Positions 1-8,531 of a DNA stretch of 64,000 nucleotides are shown one piece after another. The stretch comes from JBFWUM01 sp050247255 (GTDB taxonomy: Bacteria; Acidobacteriota; Vicinamibacteria; Vicinamibacterales; UBA2999). The position numbers and the translations under genes were made by a program. The stretch lies in contig JBFWUM010000013.1 of NCBI GenBank assembly GCA_050247255.1, positions 1-64,000 of the forward strand. The letters run 5' to 3'. The notes under the pieces are model-generated. The model did not search any database. It was not told where the DNA came from and saw only the letters and a list, made by a program, of their open reading frames with translations. How positions within the stretch are numbered: position 1 is the stretch's first letter; each line of letters begins with the position of its first letter.

Positions 1-1114
1 GACGGACGTTGCGGCGCTGCATGGCATAGAGCAGCGTCGTGAGGATGCGCGCGCCGCTGGCGCCAATCGGGTGGCCGAGCGCGACCGCACCGCCGTGCAC
101 GTTGACCTTCTGCGGATCGATCCCGAGGTGCTGCAGCACCGCCACGGCCTGCACCGAGAACGCCTCGTTCAGCTCGAAGAGATCCACGTCTTCGAGCTTC
201 CATCCTGCCTTCGCAGCCACCTTGCGCACCGCTTCGACCGGTGTCATCAGCAGATACTTCGGCGGCAGGCCGCTCGTGGCCTGGGCAACGATGCGCGCCA
301 TGGGCGTCAGCTTCAATGCAGCCGCGCGCGCGGCCGACATGACGACGAGCGCGGCGGCGCCATCGTTGACCGGCGGCGCGTTGCCGGCGGTCACGCTGCC
401 GTCCTTGCGGAACGCCGGCTTGAGGCCGGCCAGGGTCTGCGCCGTGGTCTCCGGGCGGATCGATTCGTCGCGATCGATCACCAGCGCCGTGCCGCCCTTC
501 TGCGGTACCTCCACCGGCAGGATCTCGTCACGGAAGTAGCCGGCGTCGGTCGCGGCCGCCGCCCGGCGATGGCTCTCGGCGGCGAACTCGTCCTGCGCGG
601 TGCGGTCGATCTGGTGCTCGGTGGCGATGACCTCGCCGGCATGCCCCATGTGCCATTGCTCGAACGGGCACCAGAGGCCGTCGTTGATCATCGAATCGAC
701 GACCTCGCTGTTGCCCATGCGCAGCCCTTCGCGCACGCGCGGCAGCAGGTAGGCGGCGTTGCTCATCGACTCCATGCCGCCGGCCACCGCAATCTCGATG
801 TCCCCGGTGGCGATCCCCTGGGCCGCCAGCATCACCGCCTTCAGCCCGGAGCCGCAGACCTTGTTGATGGTCAAGGCAGCCACGTGGTCGGCCAGGCCGC
901 CCCGCAGCGCCGCCTGCCGCGCCGGCGCCTGCCCGGCGCCGGCCGAGACGACGTTGCCCATGATGCATTCGTCGACGCTGGCCGGGTCGATGCCCGCGCG
1001 GCGCACCGCCTCGCGGACGACGAGCGCGCCCAGCTGCGGCGCCGTGAACGACTTGAGCCCCCCGAGAAACTTGCCGGTGGGGAGCCGGACCGCGGAGACA
1101 ATGACGGCATCCAT
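1..1114 (-). CDS. Thiolase (acetyl-CoA C-acetyltransferase family), 3' end beyond window
   Basis: Reading leftwards from the ATG at 1114 gives 371 residues with no stop before the window edge; thiolases are usually about 390 residues, so only the last ~20 are missing. The protein opens MDAVIVSAVRLPTGKF. It has the acylated cysteine in NKVCGSGLK (Cys87) and the active-site histidine block NVHGGAVALGHPIGASG near the end of the visible part. The second catalytic cysteine (CxGGG region) would lie off the edge. The enzyme condenses or cleaves acyl-CoA with CoA in fatty-acid or acetoacetyl-CoA metabolism. Whether it is biosynthetic or degradative cannot be decided here, because no beta-oxidation partner is visible. 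The family call is firm and the substrate is unknown. Confidence 0.93.
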   Translation of the reverse strand, partial: MDAVIVSAVRLPTGKFLGGLKSFTAPQLGALVVREAVRRAGIDPASVDECIMGNVVSAGAGQAPARQAALRGGLADHVAALTINKVCGSGLKAVMLAAQGIATGDIEIAVAGGMESMSNAAYLLPRVREGLRMGNSEVVDSMINDGLWCPFEQWHMGHAGEVIATEHQIDRTAQDEFAAESHRRAAAATDAGYFRDEILPVEVPQKGGTALVIDRDESIRPETTAQTLAGLKPAFRKDGSVTAGNAPPVNDGAAALVVMSAARAAALKLTPMARIVAQATSGLPPKYLLMTPVEAVRKVAAKAGWKLEDVDLFELNEAFSVQAVAVLQHLGIDPQKVNVHGGAVALGHPIGASGARILTTLLYAMQRRNVR

Positions 1115-1132
1115 AACCCCGATTGTACGTGG

Positions 1133-1152
1133 GGGCCGGCTTCAGCCGGCCC
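1133..1152. repeat. REP-like palindrome, family R2
   Basis: A 20-nt palindrome, GGGCCGGCTTCAGCCGGCCC, sits just upstream of the thiolase start and before the next gene. A nearly identical copy, differing only in the loop, is at 57058-57077. Confidence 0.7.
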
Positions 1153-1201
1153 GCCTGTTAACCGCCGCCGCCCTCATCCGTTGACCCCTGTGGAGGCTGA
1201 G

Positions 1202-1684
1202 ATGGATGTAACCCCCGTACTGATCGTCGGCGTCGTCTTCATCACCACGGCGTGGGTGATCTCGATTTTCGTGGAGGCGTTTCGCCATCGGGCGCAGGTC
1301 CGGGCGGCCGCCGAGTTCCAGGGCAAGCTGCTCGACAAGATCGGCTCCACCCAGGAATTCGGCGAGTTCCTGAACAGCGCCGGCGGCGCGCAGTTCCTCG
1401 ATTCGATGCGCGTCAAAACCGAGGCAGGCCCGCACGCGCGCGTGCTGCGGGCGTTGCAGTCGGGCATCGTCCTGTCGCTGCTCGGCGCCGGCCTCTTCGT
1501 GCTGATGGCGGTGCGGCAGCTGCCGTTCGACGCCGAAGACGGCATGGCGGTGTTTGCGACGCTTGCGCTGTCGACCGGCATCGGCCTGCTGATCGCGTCC
1601 GGGGCCACGATGGTCCTGTCGCGGCGAATGGGACTGATGAATGGGCAGCCTCACGCCCGCAGCCACGCTTCCGACATCGGCTGA
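1202..1684 (+). CDS. Small membrane protein of unknown function, upstream of an ECF sigma factor
   Basis: 160 residues. The ATG at 1202 is preceded by GGAGG with good spacing. One hydrophobic segment lies at about residues 6-24, followed by a charged cytoplasmic-type stretch (about 25-80), then two more hydrophobic segments at about 86-104 and 113-133. No catalytic motif is visible and I do not recognise the family. The last 44 bases overlap the start of the ECF sigma gene, so the two are likely co-transcribed and translationally coupled. It may take part in sensing or regulating the sigma factor, but that is only positional inference. Confidence 0.75.
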   Translation: MDVTPVLIVGVVFITTAWVISIFVEAFRHRAQVRAAAEFQGKLLDKIGSTQEFGEFLNSAGGAQFLDSMRVKTEAGPHARVLRALQSGIVLSLLGAGLFVLMAVRQLPFDAEDGMAVFATLALSTGIGLLIASGATMVLSRRMGLMNGQPHARSHASDIG

Positions 1685-2168
1685 CCGGGTGGCGCAGCTG
1701 GACGAGGCGGCGTTCACGGCCTTCTACAGCCGGACTGAACGCCAGCTGCGCGCCTACGTCTACCGCGTCACCGGCCGGGCCGCTGACGCCGACGACATCG
1801 TCCAGGAGGCCTTCCTTCGGGTGTTGCGGGTGGCGCTGCCCGACGATGAGGCGCGGCGCAGGTATCTCTACCGCGTGGCCAGCAACCTGGTGGTCGATCG
1901 CTGGCGGAAGAGCGGCAGGGACACGACGCCCGAGGCGCTCGAGGAGATGGCCGCGGCGGCCAGCGCCGCCGACCCGGACGTGGCGCGCATCTTCGGCACG
2001 CTTGCCAGCCGTGACCGGGCGCTGCTGTGGCTGGCCTACGTCGAAGGGGAGAGCCACGAGGAGATTGCCGAGGCGCTGGGGGTCGGGCGCCGCAGCGTGA
2101 AGGTGCTGCTGTTCCGCGCGAAGGGCCGCCTGCGCGACCTGCTGGCGGCGAAGGGAATTACGCGATGA
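1641..2168 (+). CDS. ECF-type RNA polymerase sigma factor
   Basis: 175 residues, the usual length for an extracytoplasmic-function sigma factor. Region 2 is at about residues 20-90, with the DADDIVQEAFLRVLR and YLYRVASNLVVDRWR signatures (core binding and -10 recognition). Region 4 is at about 115-170 as a helix-turn-helix (GESHEEIAEALGVGRRSVKVLL). The gene overlaps the upstream membrane protein and shares ATGA with the next gene, an arrangement typical of a sigma/anti-sigma pair. No zinc-binding anti-sigma motif is visible before the gap. Its target promoters are unknown. Confidence 0.93.
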   Translation: MGSLTPAATLPTSADRVAQLDEAAFTAFYSRTERQLRAYVYRVTGRAADADDIVQEAFLRVLRVALPDDEARRRYLYRVASNLVVDRWRKSGRDTTPEALEEMAAAASAADPDVARIFGTLASRDRALLWLAYVEGESHEEIAEALGVGRRSVKVLLFRAKGRLRDLLAAKGITR

Positions 2169-2340
2169 CGTTTTTCAATCTCGACGAACGGACCGAACGG
2201 GCGAACGCCGCGTTCATGCAACGCGTGGCGGCGCTGCCGCTGCCGGGTGTGTCACGGGACACGCGGTTGCTCCCGGCGCAGATCTGGTGGAAGGCGCAGC
2301 TGCTGCGGCGGTGGGATGCCGAGCGCCGCGTGACCGCGCC
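2165..2340 (+). CDS. Probable sigma-factor partner (anti-sigma-like), truncated by assembly gap
   Basis: The ATG at 2165 overlaps the sigma-factor stop (ATGA). Only 58 residues are visible before the run of N: a polar helix-rich start (DERTERANAAFMQRVAALPLPG) and then LLPAQIWWKAQLLRRW, which looks like the lead-in to a membrane segment. The position says it belongs with the ECF sigma factor. Anti-sigma activity is an inference from that position, and no ZAS motif is visible. Confidence 0.6.
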
Positions 2341-2440
2341 NNNNNNNNNNNNNNNNNNNNNNNNNNNNNNNNNNNNNNNNNNNNNNNNNNNNNNNNNNNN
2401 NNNNNNNNNNNNNNNNNNNNNNNNNNNNNNNNNNNNNNNN
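2341..2440. other. Assembly gap (100 N)
   Basis: Exactly 100 N, the conventional size for a scaffold join of unknown length. It removes the 3' part of the sigma-partner gene and the first codons of maf, so real sequence is missing here. Confidence 0.98.
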
Positions 2441-2956
2441 TCTCCGCGCCGCGCTGAGCTGCTGCGCGCGGCCGGACTCTCCTTCGACGTCGTCGTCGCT
2501 GACGTCGACGAATCGATCCATCCGGGCGAGTCGCCGGAAACCTACGTGCGGCGGGTTGCCGGGGCGAAGGCGCGCGCAGTGACTCAGCGGATGCCGGGAC
2601 GCCGGGTGCTGGCGGCGGACACGACGGTTGTCGTCGACGGGGAAATCCTCGCCAAGCCGGCCGATGCGAACGATGCGGGGCGCATGCTGCGCCGGCTCTC
2701 GGGGCGAACGCATCAGGTGCTGACGGCCGTCTGCCTCGACGGGCGCTGCGAGGTGGAGTCCACCGACGTCGAGTTCGTCGAGCTGACCGAGGACGAAATC
2801 GCCTGGTACGTGGCCTCGGGGGAGCCCATGGACAAGGCCGGGGCGTACGCCATCCAGGGATTGGCGTCGCGGTTTATTTCCCGCATCCGCGGCTCCTACT
2901 CCAACGTCGTCGGGCTGCCGGTGGCCCGTGTTTACGCGATGTTGCGCCCCTCCTGA
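2441..2956 (+). CDS. maf: Maf-family nucleoside triphosphate pyrophosphatase, 5' end in gap
   Basis: About 171 residues are visible, starting in the SPRRAELL motif that normally follows a short MxLAS start, so fewer than about ten codons are lost in the gap. Further family motifs are the catalytic/base-binding VLAADTTVVVDGEILAKP block and DKAGAYAIQGLASRFI near the C-terminus. Maf proteins hydrolyse dTTP, UTP or modified nucleotides to the monophosphate and pyrophosphate, and are linked to cell-division arrest or nucleotide-pool cleaning. The stop overlaps the start of the regulatory palindrome for the next operon. Confidence 0.93.
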   Translation, partial: SPRRAELLRAAGLSFDVVVADVDESIHPGESPETYVRRVAGAKARAVTQRMPGRRVLAADTTVVVDGEILAKPADANDAGRMLRRLSGRTHQVLTAVCLDGRCEVESTDVEFVELTEDEIAWYVASGEPMDKAGAYAIQGLASRFISRIRGSYSNVVGLPVARVYAMLRPS

Positions 2957-3008
2957 CGAAGAATTCAGACAGTCTTCAGGCCCACCGGAAGGCCGGCCCG
3001 CGTAAAAT
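2953..3008 (+). promoter_or_regulatory. Operator palindrome and -10 box before the CobN-like operon
   Basis: CTGACGAAGAATTCAG (2953-2968) is an imperfect CTGA-N8-TCAG palindrome. A further half-site, CTTCAG (2974-2979), lies 11 bp downstream of the ATTCAG half. A TAAAAT -10 box lies at 3003-3008, 10 nt before the GTG start at 3019. The same 16-mer precedes the TonB receptor (11576-11591), and a variant precedes the metal-efflux operon (14191-14206). The regulator is unknown. Confidence 0.6.
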
Positions 3009-3018
3009 TTCCCTTCCA

Positions 3019-3615
3019 GTGACACTGACGTTCCACGCCCTGTGGATGCTGTGCGCTCTCGGCGCGGCCGTATTTGCCGCCGCCCCCGGCCGTGTCCCGG
3101 CCGGGAAGGGGTTGTCCACGCTTGGCGTGAGCTTCGCGGCGACCGCCGCCTGGCTGATGCTCCAGGGCCGCCTGCCGGACCACGCGTGGGTTGGCGTGCC
3201 GGCAGCTGTCGTCAGCGGCGCCATGCTCGCGCGTCCTGGACGCGTCGTCGTGCCGATTGCGCTCAGCGGCGTGCTCGCGGCGTCGTGGGGTGCGCTGCTG
3301 GCGTCGCAGGACGTCCCGGTATTTCTCGCGCTGCCGGGCGCGTTGCTCGTGCCGATGGCCGCGTTGCACTTCGCGTTTCATCGTCCCGGCTTCGTCACCC
3401 CGGTCATGCGCGACGAATCGCTGACCGGCACGGTGATCGGCGGATTGCTCGTCGCCATGCTGCCCGGCATCCTCGACGGGTGGCGCGCGGCCGGCAACCT
3501 GAGCGTCCCGGGTGATCCCGCGGCGCCGGCGGCGATGATCCCCGCCTGGACCCTTGTAATTGGCGCTGCCGCGATCGCCAGCGGCGCCCTGTATTCCGTC
3601 TGGAGCCGCCGGTGA
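3019..3615 (+). CDS. Multi-spanning small membrane protein, first gene of CobN-like operon
   Basis: 198 residues from a GTG start just behind a -10 box. The protein is almost entirely hydrophobic, with about five or six membrane segments (roughly 5-22, 33-49, 56-72, 78-95, 99-117, 135-152, 172-190) and almost no conserved polar residues. In hmu-type loci of Bacteroidota the equivalent slot holds a small unannotated membrane protein (HmuT), but I cannot show homology by eye. Its stop overlaps the next GTG (GTGA), so it is coupled to the ExbB-like gene. The function is unknown, perhaps an inner-membrane partner of the ExbB-like protein. Confidence 0.75.
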   Translation: MTLTFHALWMLCALGAAVFAAAPGRVPAGKGLSTLGVSFAATAAWLMLQGRLPDHAWVGVPAAVVSGAMLARPGRVVVPIALSGVLAASWGALLASQDVPVFLALPGALLVPMAALHFAFHRPGFVTPVMRDESLTGTVIGGLLVAMLPGILDGWRAAGNLSVPGDPAAPAAMIPAWTLVIGAAAIASGALYSVWSRR

Positions 3616-4241
3616 ACCTGCTGCAGATCCTCGAGAACGGTCTCTTCGCGCTGGGGCAGGTGCTGCGCTTCCCGGTGATGGCGCTGCTGTGGCTGTGCGT
3701 GGCCAGCGCCCTGTTCATGGCGGGGCACGCGCTCGTCGACTTCGTGTCGCGTGCCCGCGAGCGCAGCGGCTTCGACATCAACGCCTGGCTCAAGCAGGGC
3801 CCGGTCGTCGGCGCGTCCGACGATCGCCTGCGCGCGCTGCCGGTCGCAGTACGGCAGTTCGTGGCCGACGTCGAGCGCGAGCGCGCGCAGGGCACGCTTG
3901 GCGCCGGCGCGCTCGAGCATCTGCTGATGGCGCGCGAGGAGCGCGCCCGTCACAGCCTGAACCCGTCGCGCATGCTCGTGAAGGTCGGCCCGAGTCTCGG
4001 GCTGCTCGGCACGCTCATCCCGATGGGCGCGTCGCTGGCGTCGCTGGCAACCGGCAACCTGGAAGCCATGGCCGGACAGATGGTCGTCGCCTTCACGACC
4101 ACCATCATCGGCCTGGCCACCGGCACGCTCGCCTACGTCGTGGCGTCGGCGCGCCAGTCGTGGGTCAATGAGAGCATCCGCGAGCAGCGCTACGTCGCCG
4201 AGCGCCTGGCGGCGGAGCTGGCCGCGCAGGAGGCCGCCTGA
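3612..4241 (+). CDS. MotA/TolQ/ExbB-family proton-channel protein
   Basis: 209 residues, GTG start overlapping the previous stop. One membrane segment lies at about residues 17-40, followed by a long cytoplasmic region (about 45-125). Two closely spaced segments come next, at about 127-150 (VGPSLGLLGTLIPMGASLASL) and 158-180 (MVVAFTTTIIGLATGTLAYVV), the TolQ/ExbB signature arrangement. Such proteins conduct protons to power movement of a partner across the envelope. No ExbD/TolR gene is adjacent; the next gene, a DUF2149 protein with one membrane segment, occupies that position and may play that role. The family is clear and the specific role is inferred. Confidence 0.9.
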   Translation: MNLLQILENGLFALGQVLRFPVMALLWLCVASALFMAGHALVDFVSRARERSGFDINAWLKQGPVVGASDDRLRALPVAVRQFVADVERERAQGTLGAGALEHLLMAREERARHSLNPSRMLVKVGPSLGLLGTLIPMGASLASLATGNLEAMAGQMVVAFTTTIIGLATGTLAYVVASARQSWVNESIREQRYVAERLAAELAAQEAA

Positions 4242-4594
4242 TGGCCCGCTTCCTTCACCTGCCCGCACCGGACGAGCCGATGGAAGAGGATCCGCTCGCC
4301 GGCATCGCCAACCTGTTCGACGTCTCGATCGTCTTCATCGTCGGCCTGATGATCTCGCTGTTCTCGGTCTACCGGATGGGCGATCTGATGAGCGCCGACA
4401 GTTCGGTGACGATGGTCAAGACCAACGCGGCGGGGGAGCGCGAGATCATCGTCAAGGAAGGGACGAAGATCACCGCGTACAAGGTGACCGGCGCGACGGC
4501 GGCTGGCGATGGCGAACGCCTGGGCACGGCGTATCGCCTGGCCGACGGGCAGATCATCTACATCCCGGAAGGGGAGAATGGCACGGCGCCTTAG
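4241..4594 (+). CDS. DUF2149 protein, likely ExbD-like partner
   Basis: 117 residues, ATG sharing one base with the previous stop. The start EDPLAGIANLFDVSIVFIVGLMISLF contains a single membrane helix at about residues 27-45. A short periplasmic part ends GERLGTAYRLADGQIIYIPEGE, the family's most recognisable stretch. DUF2149 proteins occur beside CobN-like chelatases and MotA/TolQ proteins, for example HmuV in Bacteroidota and in methanogen loci. One N-terminal helix and a small extracytoplasmic domain match the ExbD/TolR topology, so a force-transducing role is plausible but unproven. The 3' end overlaps the CobN-like gene by 17 bases. Confidence 0.88.
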   Translation: MARFLHLPAPDEPMEEDPLAGIANLFDVSIVFIVGLMISLFSVYRMGDLMSADSSVTMVKTNAAGEREIIVKEGTKITAYKVTGATAAGDGERLGTAYRLADGQIIYIPEGENGTAP

Positions 4595-7500
4595 CCTCAT
4601 CGCGGCGCTGATCGCGCTGACGGTCGTTCCCGCGGCGACGCAGGGGCGGACGCGTGTGGCCTTCGTCTTCTCCGACGGCAACCTGCAGAGCACGCTGCGC
4701 GCCTGGAAGGCCGTCGTCGAGGAACGGCCGGACCTGAAGGAGCGCGTCGCGTTCACCTTCCTCACTGAATCCGTCGTCGACGATGTGCCAGCGGCGGAGA
4801 TCACGTCGGCCGACGTGCTGGTGTTCGACGTGATGAACCAGCAGATGCTCGACCGCTACAACGCCGCGCACGACGTGGACGTGATTGCGGCGGTGCGCCG
4901 GCGCGGGCAGGTGGTGGCGGTGGGCGAGGGGCTGCTGCCGCGCGAGAACTACCTGCGCCTTGGCGTCATGTGGGACGAGCGGGCGCGCGCGTTCTGGCAG
5001 CACGGCGGGCTCGACAACTACGTCGGGCTGATGAAGTTCGCGCTCACGCAGGCGCGCATCGCCGGGCTGCGGATCCCGACGCCGCAGCCGAGCCTCGACT
5101 TCGGCTACTACTACCCGGACGGCCGCACCGGCCAGGTGTTCGCCACGTGGGCGGAGTTCACCGCGTGGCAGCAGGCCAACGGCAAGGCGCGGCCGGGCGC
5201 GCCACGCATTGCGGTCGGCTTCTACAAATCGAGCTACTACACCGGCGAGACGGAACTGCTCGACGCGGTGATCGCCGAGATCGAGCGGCGCGGGGCCGAG
5301 GCGATACCGGTCTTCGGGTATCCGGGCGAAATCGCCTCCGAGCGACTCTTGATCGATGAATCGGGGCGCGCGCGCGTGGATGCGCAGCTCGGGTTCTATT
5401 TCAACTTCTCCGGACCAGGCGCCGCCGGGCCGCTGGCCAAGCTCGACGTCGCCAATTTGAACCTGGTGAGTCTCTACGGGCGCAGCGAGCAGGAGTGGCG
5501 CGCGTCGGCCCAGGGGCTCTCGATGTTCGAGGGGACGTTCCAGGTGGCGGTGCCCGAAGTGGCCGGCACGGTCGCGCCCACGGTGGTCGGCAGCCAGGAG
5601 AAGGTGCGGGATCCAGATACCGGGCTGACCATCGTCGTGCGCAAGCCGATCCCGTCGCGGGTGCAGATGGCGGTGAGCCGCGCGCTGAAGTACGCGGCGC
5701 TGAAGCGCAAGCCCAATCGCGACAAGCGCATCGCCATCGTCTTCTACAACTACCCGGCGGGGAAGGCGAACATCGGCGCCAGCTACCTGAACGTCGCCGA
5801 GTCGCTGTCGAACATCCTGGAGCGGCTGAAGGCCGAGGGCTACAACGTCGGCAACGGCGACCTCTCCGGCGATGCGGTGCTGCAGTCGCTGATGGCCGGC
5901 GGGCGCAATGTCGGCGGCTACGCGCCCGGCGAGCTGCAGGAACTCGTGGCCGCTGGAACCGCCGTGCAGCTGCCGATGGCACAGTACCACGCGTGGCTGG
6001 CGTCGTATGCGCCGCGCCTTCGCGACAAGATCGTGAAGGACTGGGGGCCGCCCGAACGCGCGCGGATGATGCTGACGCAGGGTCCGCAGGGACCGGCGTT
6101 CGTCATCCCCGCCGTGCAATACGGCAACATCGCGCTGCTGCCGCAGCCGGCGCGCGGCTGGGACGAAAACGACGAGAAGATGTACCACGCGCAGGACCTG
6201 GCGCCGCCGCACCAGTACGTGGCGGCGTACGCGTGGCTGCGCCACCGCTACCGCGCCGACGCGATCGTGCACGTCGGCACGCACGGCACGCTCGAGTGGC
6301 TGGACGGCAAGGACGTCGGCCTGTCCGAAGAGGACGCGCCTGATGCGCTCATTGCCGACCTTCCGGACCTGTACATCTACAACGTGGACGTCGTCGGCGA
6401 AGGGCTCGTCGCCCGGCGCCGCGGCGAGGCGACGCTCGTCGACCACATGGTGCCGCCGTTCGTGAAGGGCGGGCTGTACAAGGAGCTCGCCGAGCTCTCG
6501 GAGAGCATCAACGACTTCCACACCAACCTGCACAAGAACGCGGAGCTGTCACGGGTCGTAGCGGATCGGATCCGCACGCAGCTGATCGATCTGGGCATTG
6601 CGAAGGACCTGAGCCTCGACCTGGGCACGCCGGAGAAGCTGACCGACGAGGTCCTGCACGAGATCGAGGAGCACCTGATCACGCTGCGCGGCCAGAACAT
6701 CCCCTACGGCCTGCACACGTTCGGCGCGGCGCCGGAGAAGGCGCAGCGCGACACGACCATCGACGCCATCGTCAGCGCCGACCGATCGCTCATCCCGACC
6801 GACGCGAAGGTGCTGGCCGGGGAGATGGAGCAGCGGATTGTCGCGTCGGCTTCGCGCGAGCTCGACAACCTGGTGCGGGCGCTGCGCGGCGGGTTCATCA
6901 CCACGGGCGCCGGCGGCGAGCCGATCCGCAACCCCGATGCATATCCGACAGGGAAGAACTTCTACGGGATCGACCCTGACAAGGTGCCGAAGCCGGCGTC
7001 GTACGAGCTGGGCGTGAAGCTGGCCGACCAGATGCTGGCCGAGCACCTCGAAAAAAACGGCACGTATCCGCAGAAGGTGTCGTTCGTCATCTGGGGCGAC
7101 GAGACCATGCGGCACGAGGGCGTGCTCGAATCCCAGATCTTCCACTTGCTCGGGACGAGGCCGGTGTGGAACGACCGCGGCAAGGTCGTCGACGTCGAGG
7201 TCATTCCGAGCCGGCAGCTCGGGCGCCCGCGCGTCGACATCGTCATCGCCAGCGCTGCCGAGGGGATGTTCAACAACGTCACCGTGCTGATGGACCGCGC
7301 GGTGCAGAAGGTCAAGGCGCTCGAGGAGGCCGAGAACTACGTGCGCCAGCACTACCTGGCGACCAAGGCGACGCTCATCGCGCGCGGCTACTCGGAAGAG
7401 GACGCCGACAAGCGCGCCGGCGTGCGCATCTTCGACGAGGCGCCCGGCCAGTTCAACCTGAACACGTCAACGATCGCCGCCGCCAGCGGCACCTGGGACA

Positions 7501-8531
7501 CCGACAAGGGGATGGCCGACGACTATCTCCGCAAGCTCGGTCACGCCTACGGCAACGGCTTCTGGGGCGAGTCGATGGAGGACGTCTTCCGCCTCGCGCT
7601 CTCGGGCACCGAGAAGATCGTCCACAGCTCGTCGACCATGCTCTACGGCGCGCTCGATAACGACGACATGTTCATGTACATGGGCGGCCTCGCCACCGCG
7701 ATTCGCAACCTCGACGGCACCGACCCGGACATGGTCATCACCAACACGCGCGATCCGGGCAAGCCGGAGATGACCAGCATCGACAAGTTCGTCGGCACCG
7801 AGTTCCGCTCGCGCTATGTCAACCCGACGTGGATCGAAGGGATGAAGAAGGAGGGCTACGCCGGCGCCGGCGAGATGCGGCAGTTCGTCGAGTACCTCTG
7901 GGGCTGGGATGCCACGGCGACGAAGGTCGTCGACGATGCGATGTGGCAGGAGACGTTCGGCGTCTACGTCGAGGACAAGCACAACCTCGGAATGACGCAG
8001 TTCTTCGAGCAGAGCTCGCCCTTCGCCTACCAGGACATGACCGCGCGGATGATCGAGACCGTCCGCAAGGGCTACTGGAAGGCCGACGCCGCGACGACGA
8101 AGAAGTTGATCGAGGAATACGTCTCCAGCGTCGAGCGCCACGGCGTCGGCTGCTCCGGCAACACCTGCGGCAATCCGCGCCTCTCGAAGTTCGTGGTCGA
8201 GCAGGGGCTCCGCTCCGGCGTGCCTGTCCCGCTGCTGGAGGGATTCGAGCGGGCGATGGAGCAGGCGATGGGGGGCGACGTCGATGCTGCCGCGCAGGAG
8301 GCGGCCGACTTTGCGCAGCGCAACGACGCGCAGATGCAGGCACGGCTCGAGTCGATCCCGGTGCCCGGGCGCGATGCGCGGCAGATCGAAGGGTACGTGA
8401 TGGAGCAGCAGGACCGCTCTCAGCGCCAGCCCGAGCGTCCGGCCGCGGCGATCGGCGAGCTCGAGGCCATCTGGGCGGCGCTGCCGGTGCTGGCGATCCT
8501 GATCGCCTGGCGATGGAAGCGCCGCGCCTGA
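4578..8531 (+). CDS. Exported CobN-like (HmuS-type) metallochelatase/dechelatase
   Basis: 1317 residues. The ATG at 4578 has a GGAAGGGGAG ribosome site. Residues 1-21 form a signal peptide (LSLIAALIALTVVPAATQ), and a C-terminal hydrophobic anchor at about 1296-1312 is followed by KRRA. The body is therefore probably periplasmic, unlike cytoplasmic CobN of B12 synthesis. CobN/BchH hallmarks are FYNYPAGKANIGASYLNV (about residue 390) and HVGTHGTLEWLDGKDVG (from His565), where the histidines are the expected metal/tetrapyrrole contacts. No CobS/CobT or BchI/BchD ATPase subunits lie nearby; instead the gene follows an ExbB-like channel and a DUF2149 protein, as in hmu loci where the CobN-like HmuS works in heme use. 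I infer removal of metal from, or insertion into, an imported tetrapyrrole; which metal is unknown. Confidence 0.9.
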   Translation: MARRLSLIAALIALTVVPAATQGRTRVAFVFSDGNLQSTLRAWKAVVEERPDLKERVAFTFLTESVVDDVPAAEITSADVLVFDVMNQQMLDRYNAAHDVDVIAAVRRRGQVVAVGEGLLPRENYLRLGVMWDERARAFWQHGGLDNYVGLMKFALTQARIAGLRIPTPQPSLDFGYYYPDGRTGQVFATWAEFTAWQQANGKARPGAPRIAVGFYKSSYYTGETELLDAVIAEIERRGAEAIPVFGYPGEIASERLLIDESGRARVDAQLGFYFNFSGPGAAGPLAKLDVANLNLVSLYGRSEQEWRASAQGLSMFEGTFQVAVPEVAGTVAPTVVGSQEKVRDPDTGLTIVVRKPIPSRVQMAVSRALKYAALKRKPNRDKRIAIVFYNYPAGKANIGASYLNVAESLSNILERLKAEGYNVGNGDLSGDAVLQSLMAGGRNVGGYAPGELQELVAAGTAVQLPMAQYHAWLASYAPRLRDKIVKDWGPPERARMMLTQGPQGPAFVIPAVQYGNIALLPQPARGWDENDEKMYHAQDLAPPHQYVAAYAWLRHRYRADAIVHVGTHGTLEWLDGKDVGLSEEDAPDALIADLPDLYIYNVDVVGEGLVARRRGEATLVDHMVPPFVKGGLYKELAELSESINDFHTNLHKNAELSRVVADRIRTQLIDLGIAKDLSLDLGTPEKLTDEVLHEIEEHLITLRGQNIPYGLHTFGAAPEKAQRDTTIDAIVSADRSLIPTDAKVLAGEMEQRIVASASRELDNLVRALRGGFITTGAGGEPIRNPDAYPTGKNFYGIDPDKVPKPASYELGVKLADQMLAEHLEKNGTYPQKVSFVIWGDETMRHEGVLESQIFHLLGTRPVWNDRGKVVDVEVIPSRQLGRPRVDIVIASAAEGMFNNVTVLMDRAVQKVKALEEAENYVRQHYLATKATLIARGYSEEDADKRAGVRIFDEAPGQFNLNTSTIAAASGTWDTDKGMADDYLRKLGHAYGNGFWGESMEDVFRLALSGTEKIVHSSSTMLYGALDNDDMFMYMGGLATAIRNLDGTDPDMVITNTRDPGKPEMTSIDKFVGTEFRSRYVNPTWIEGMKKEGYAGAGEMRQFVEYLWGWDATATKVVDDAMWQETFGVYVEDKHNLGMTQFFEQSSPFAYQDMTARMIETVRKGYWKADAATTKKLIEEYVSSVERHGVGCSGNTCGNPRLSKFVVEQGLRSGVPVPLLEGFERAMEQAMGGDVDAAAQEAADFAQRNDAQMQARLESIPVPGRDARQIEGYVMEQQDRSQRQPERPAAAIGELEAIWAALPVLAILIAWRWKRRA

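Noticed and set aside
4554..6533. Long open frame on the minus strand opposite the CobN-like gene
   Set aside because: Shadow frame from high GC content; it lacks any recognisable domain and overlaps a well-supported gene.
4578..8531. Calling the CobN-like protein a cobaltochelatase of B12 synthesis or a Mg-chelatase H subunit
   Set aside because: It has a signal peptide and membrane anchor, and no CobS/CobT, BchI/BchD or B12/chlorophyll genes are nearby; the neighbours fit an hmu-type locus.
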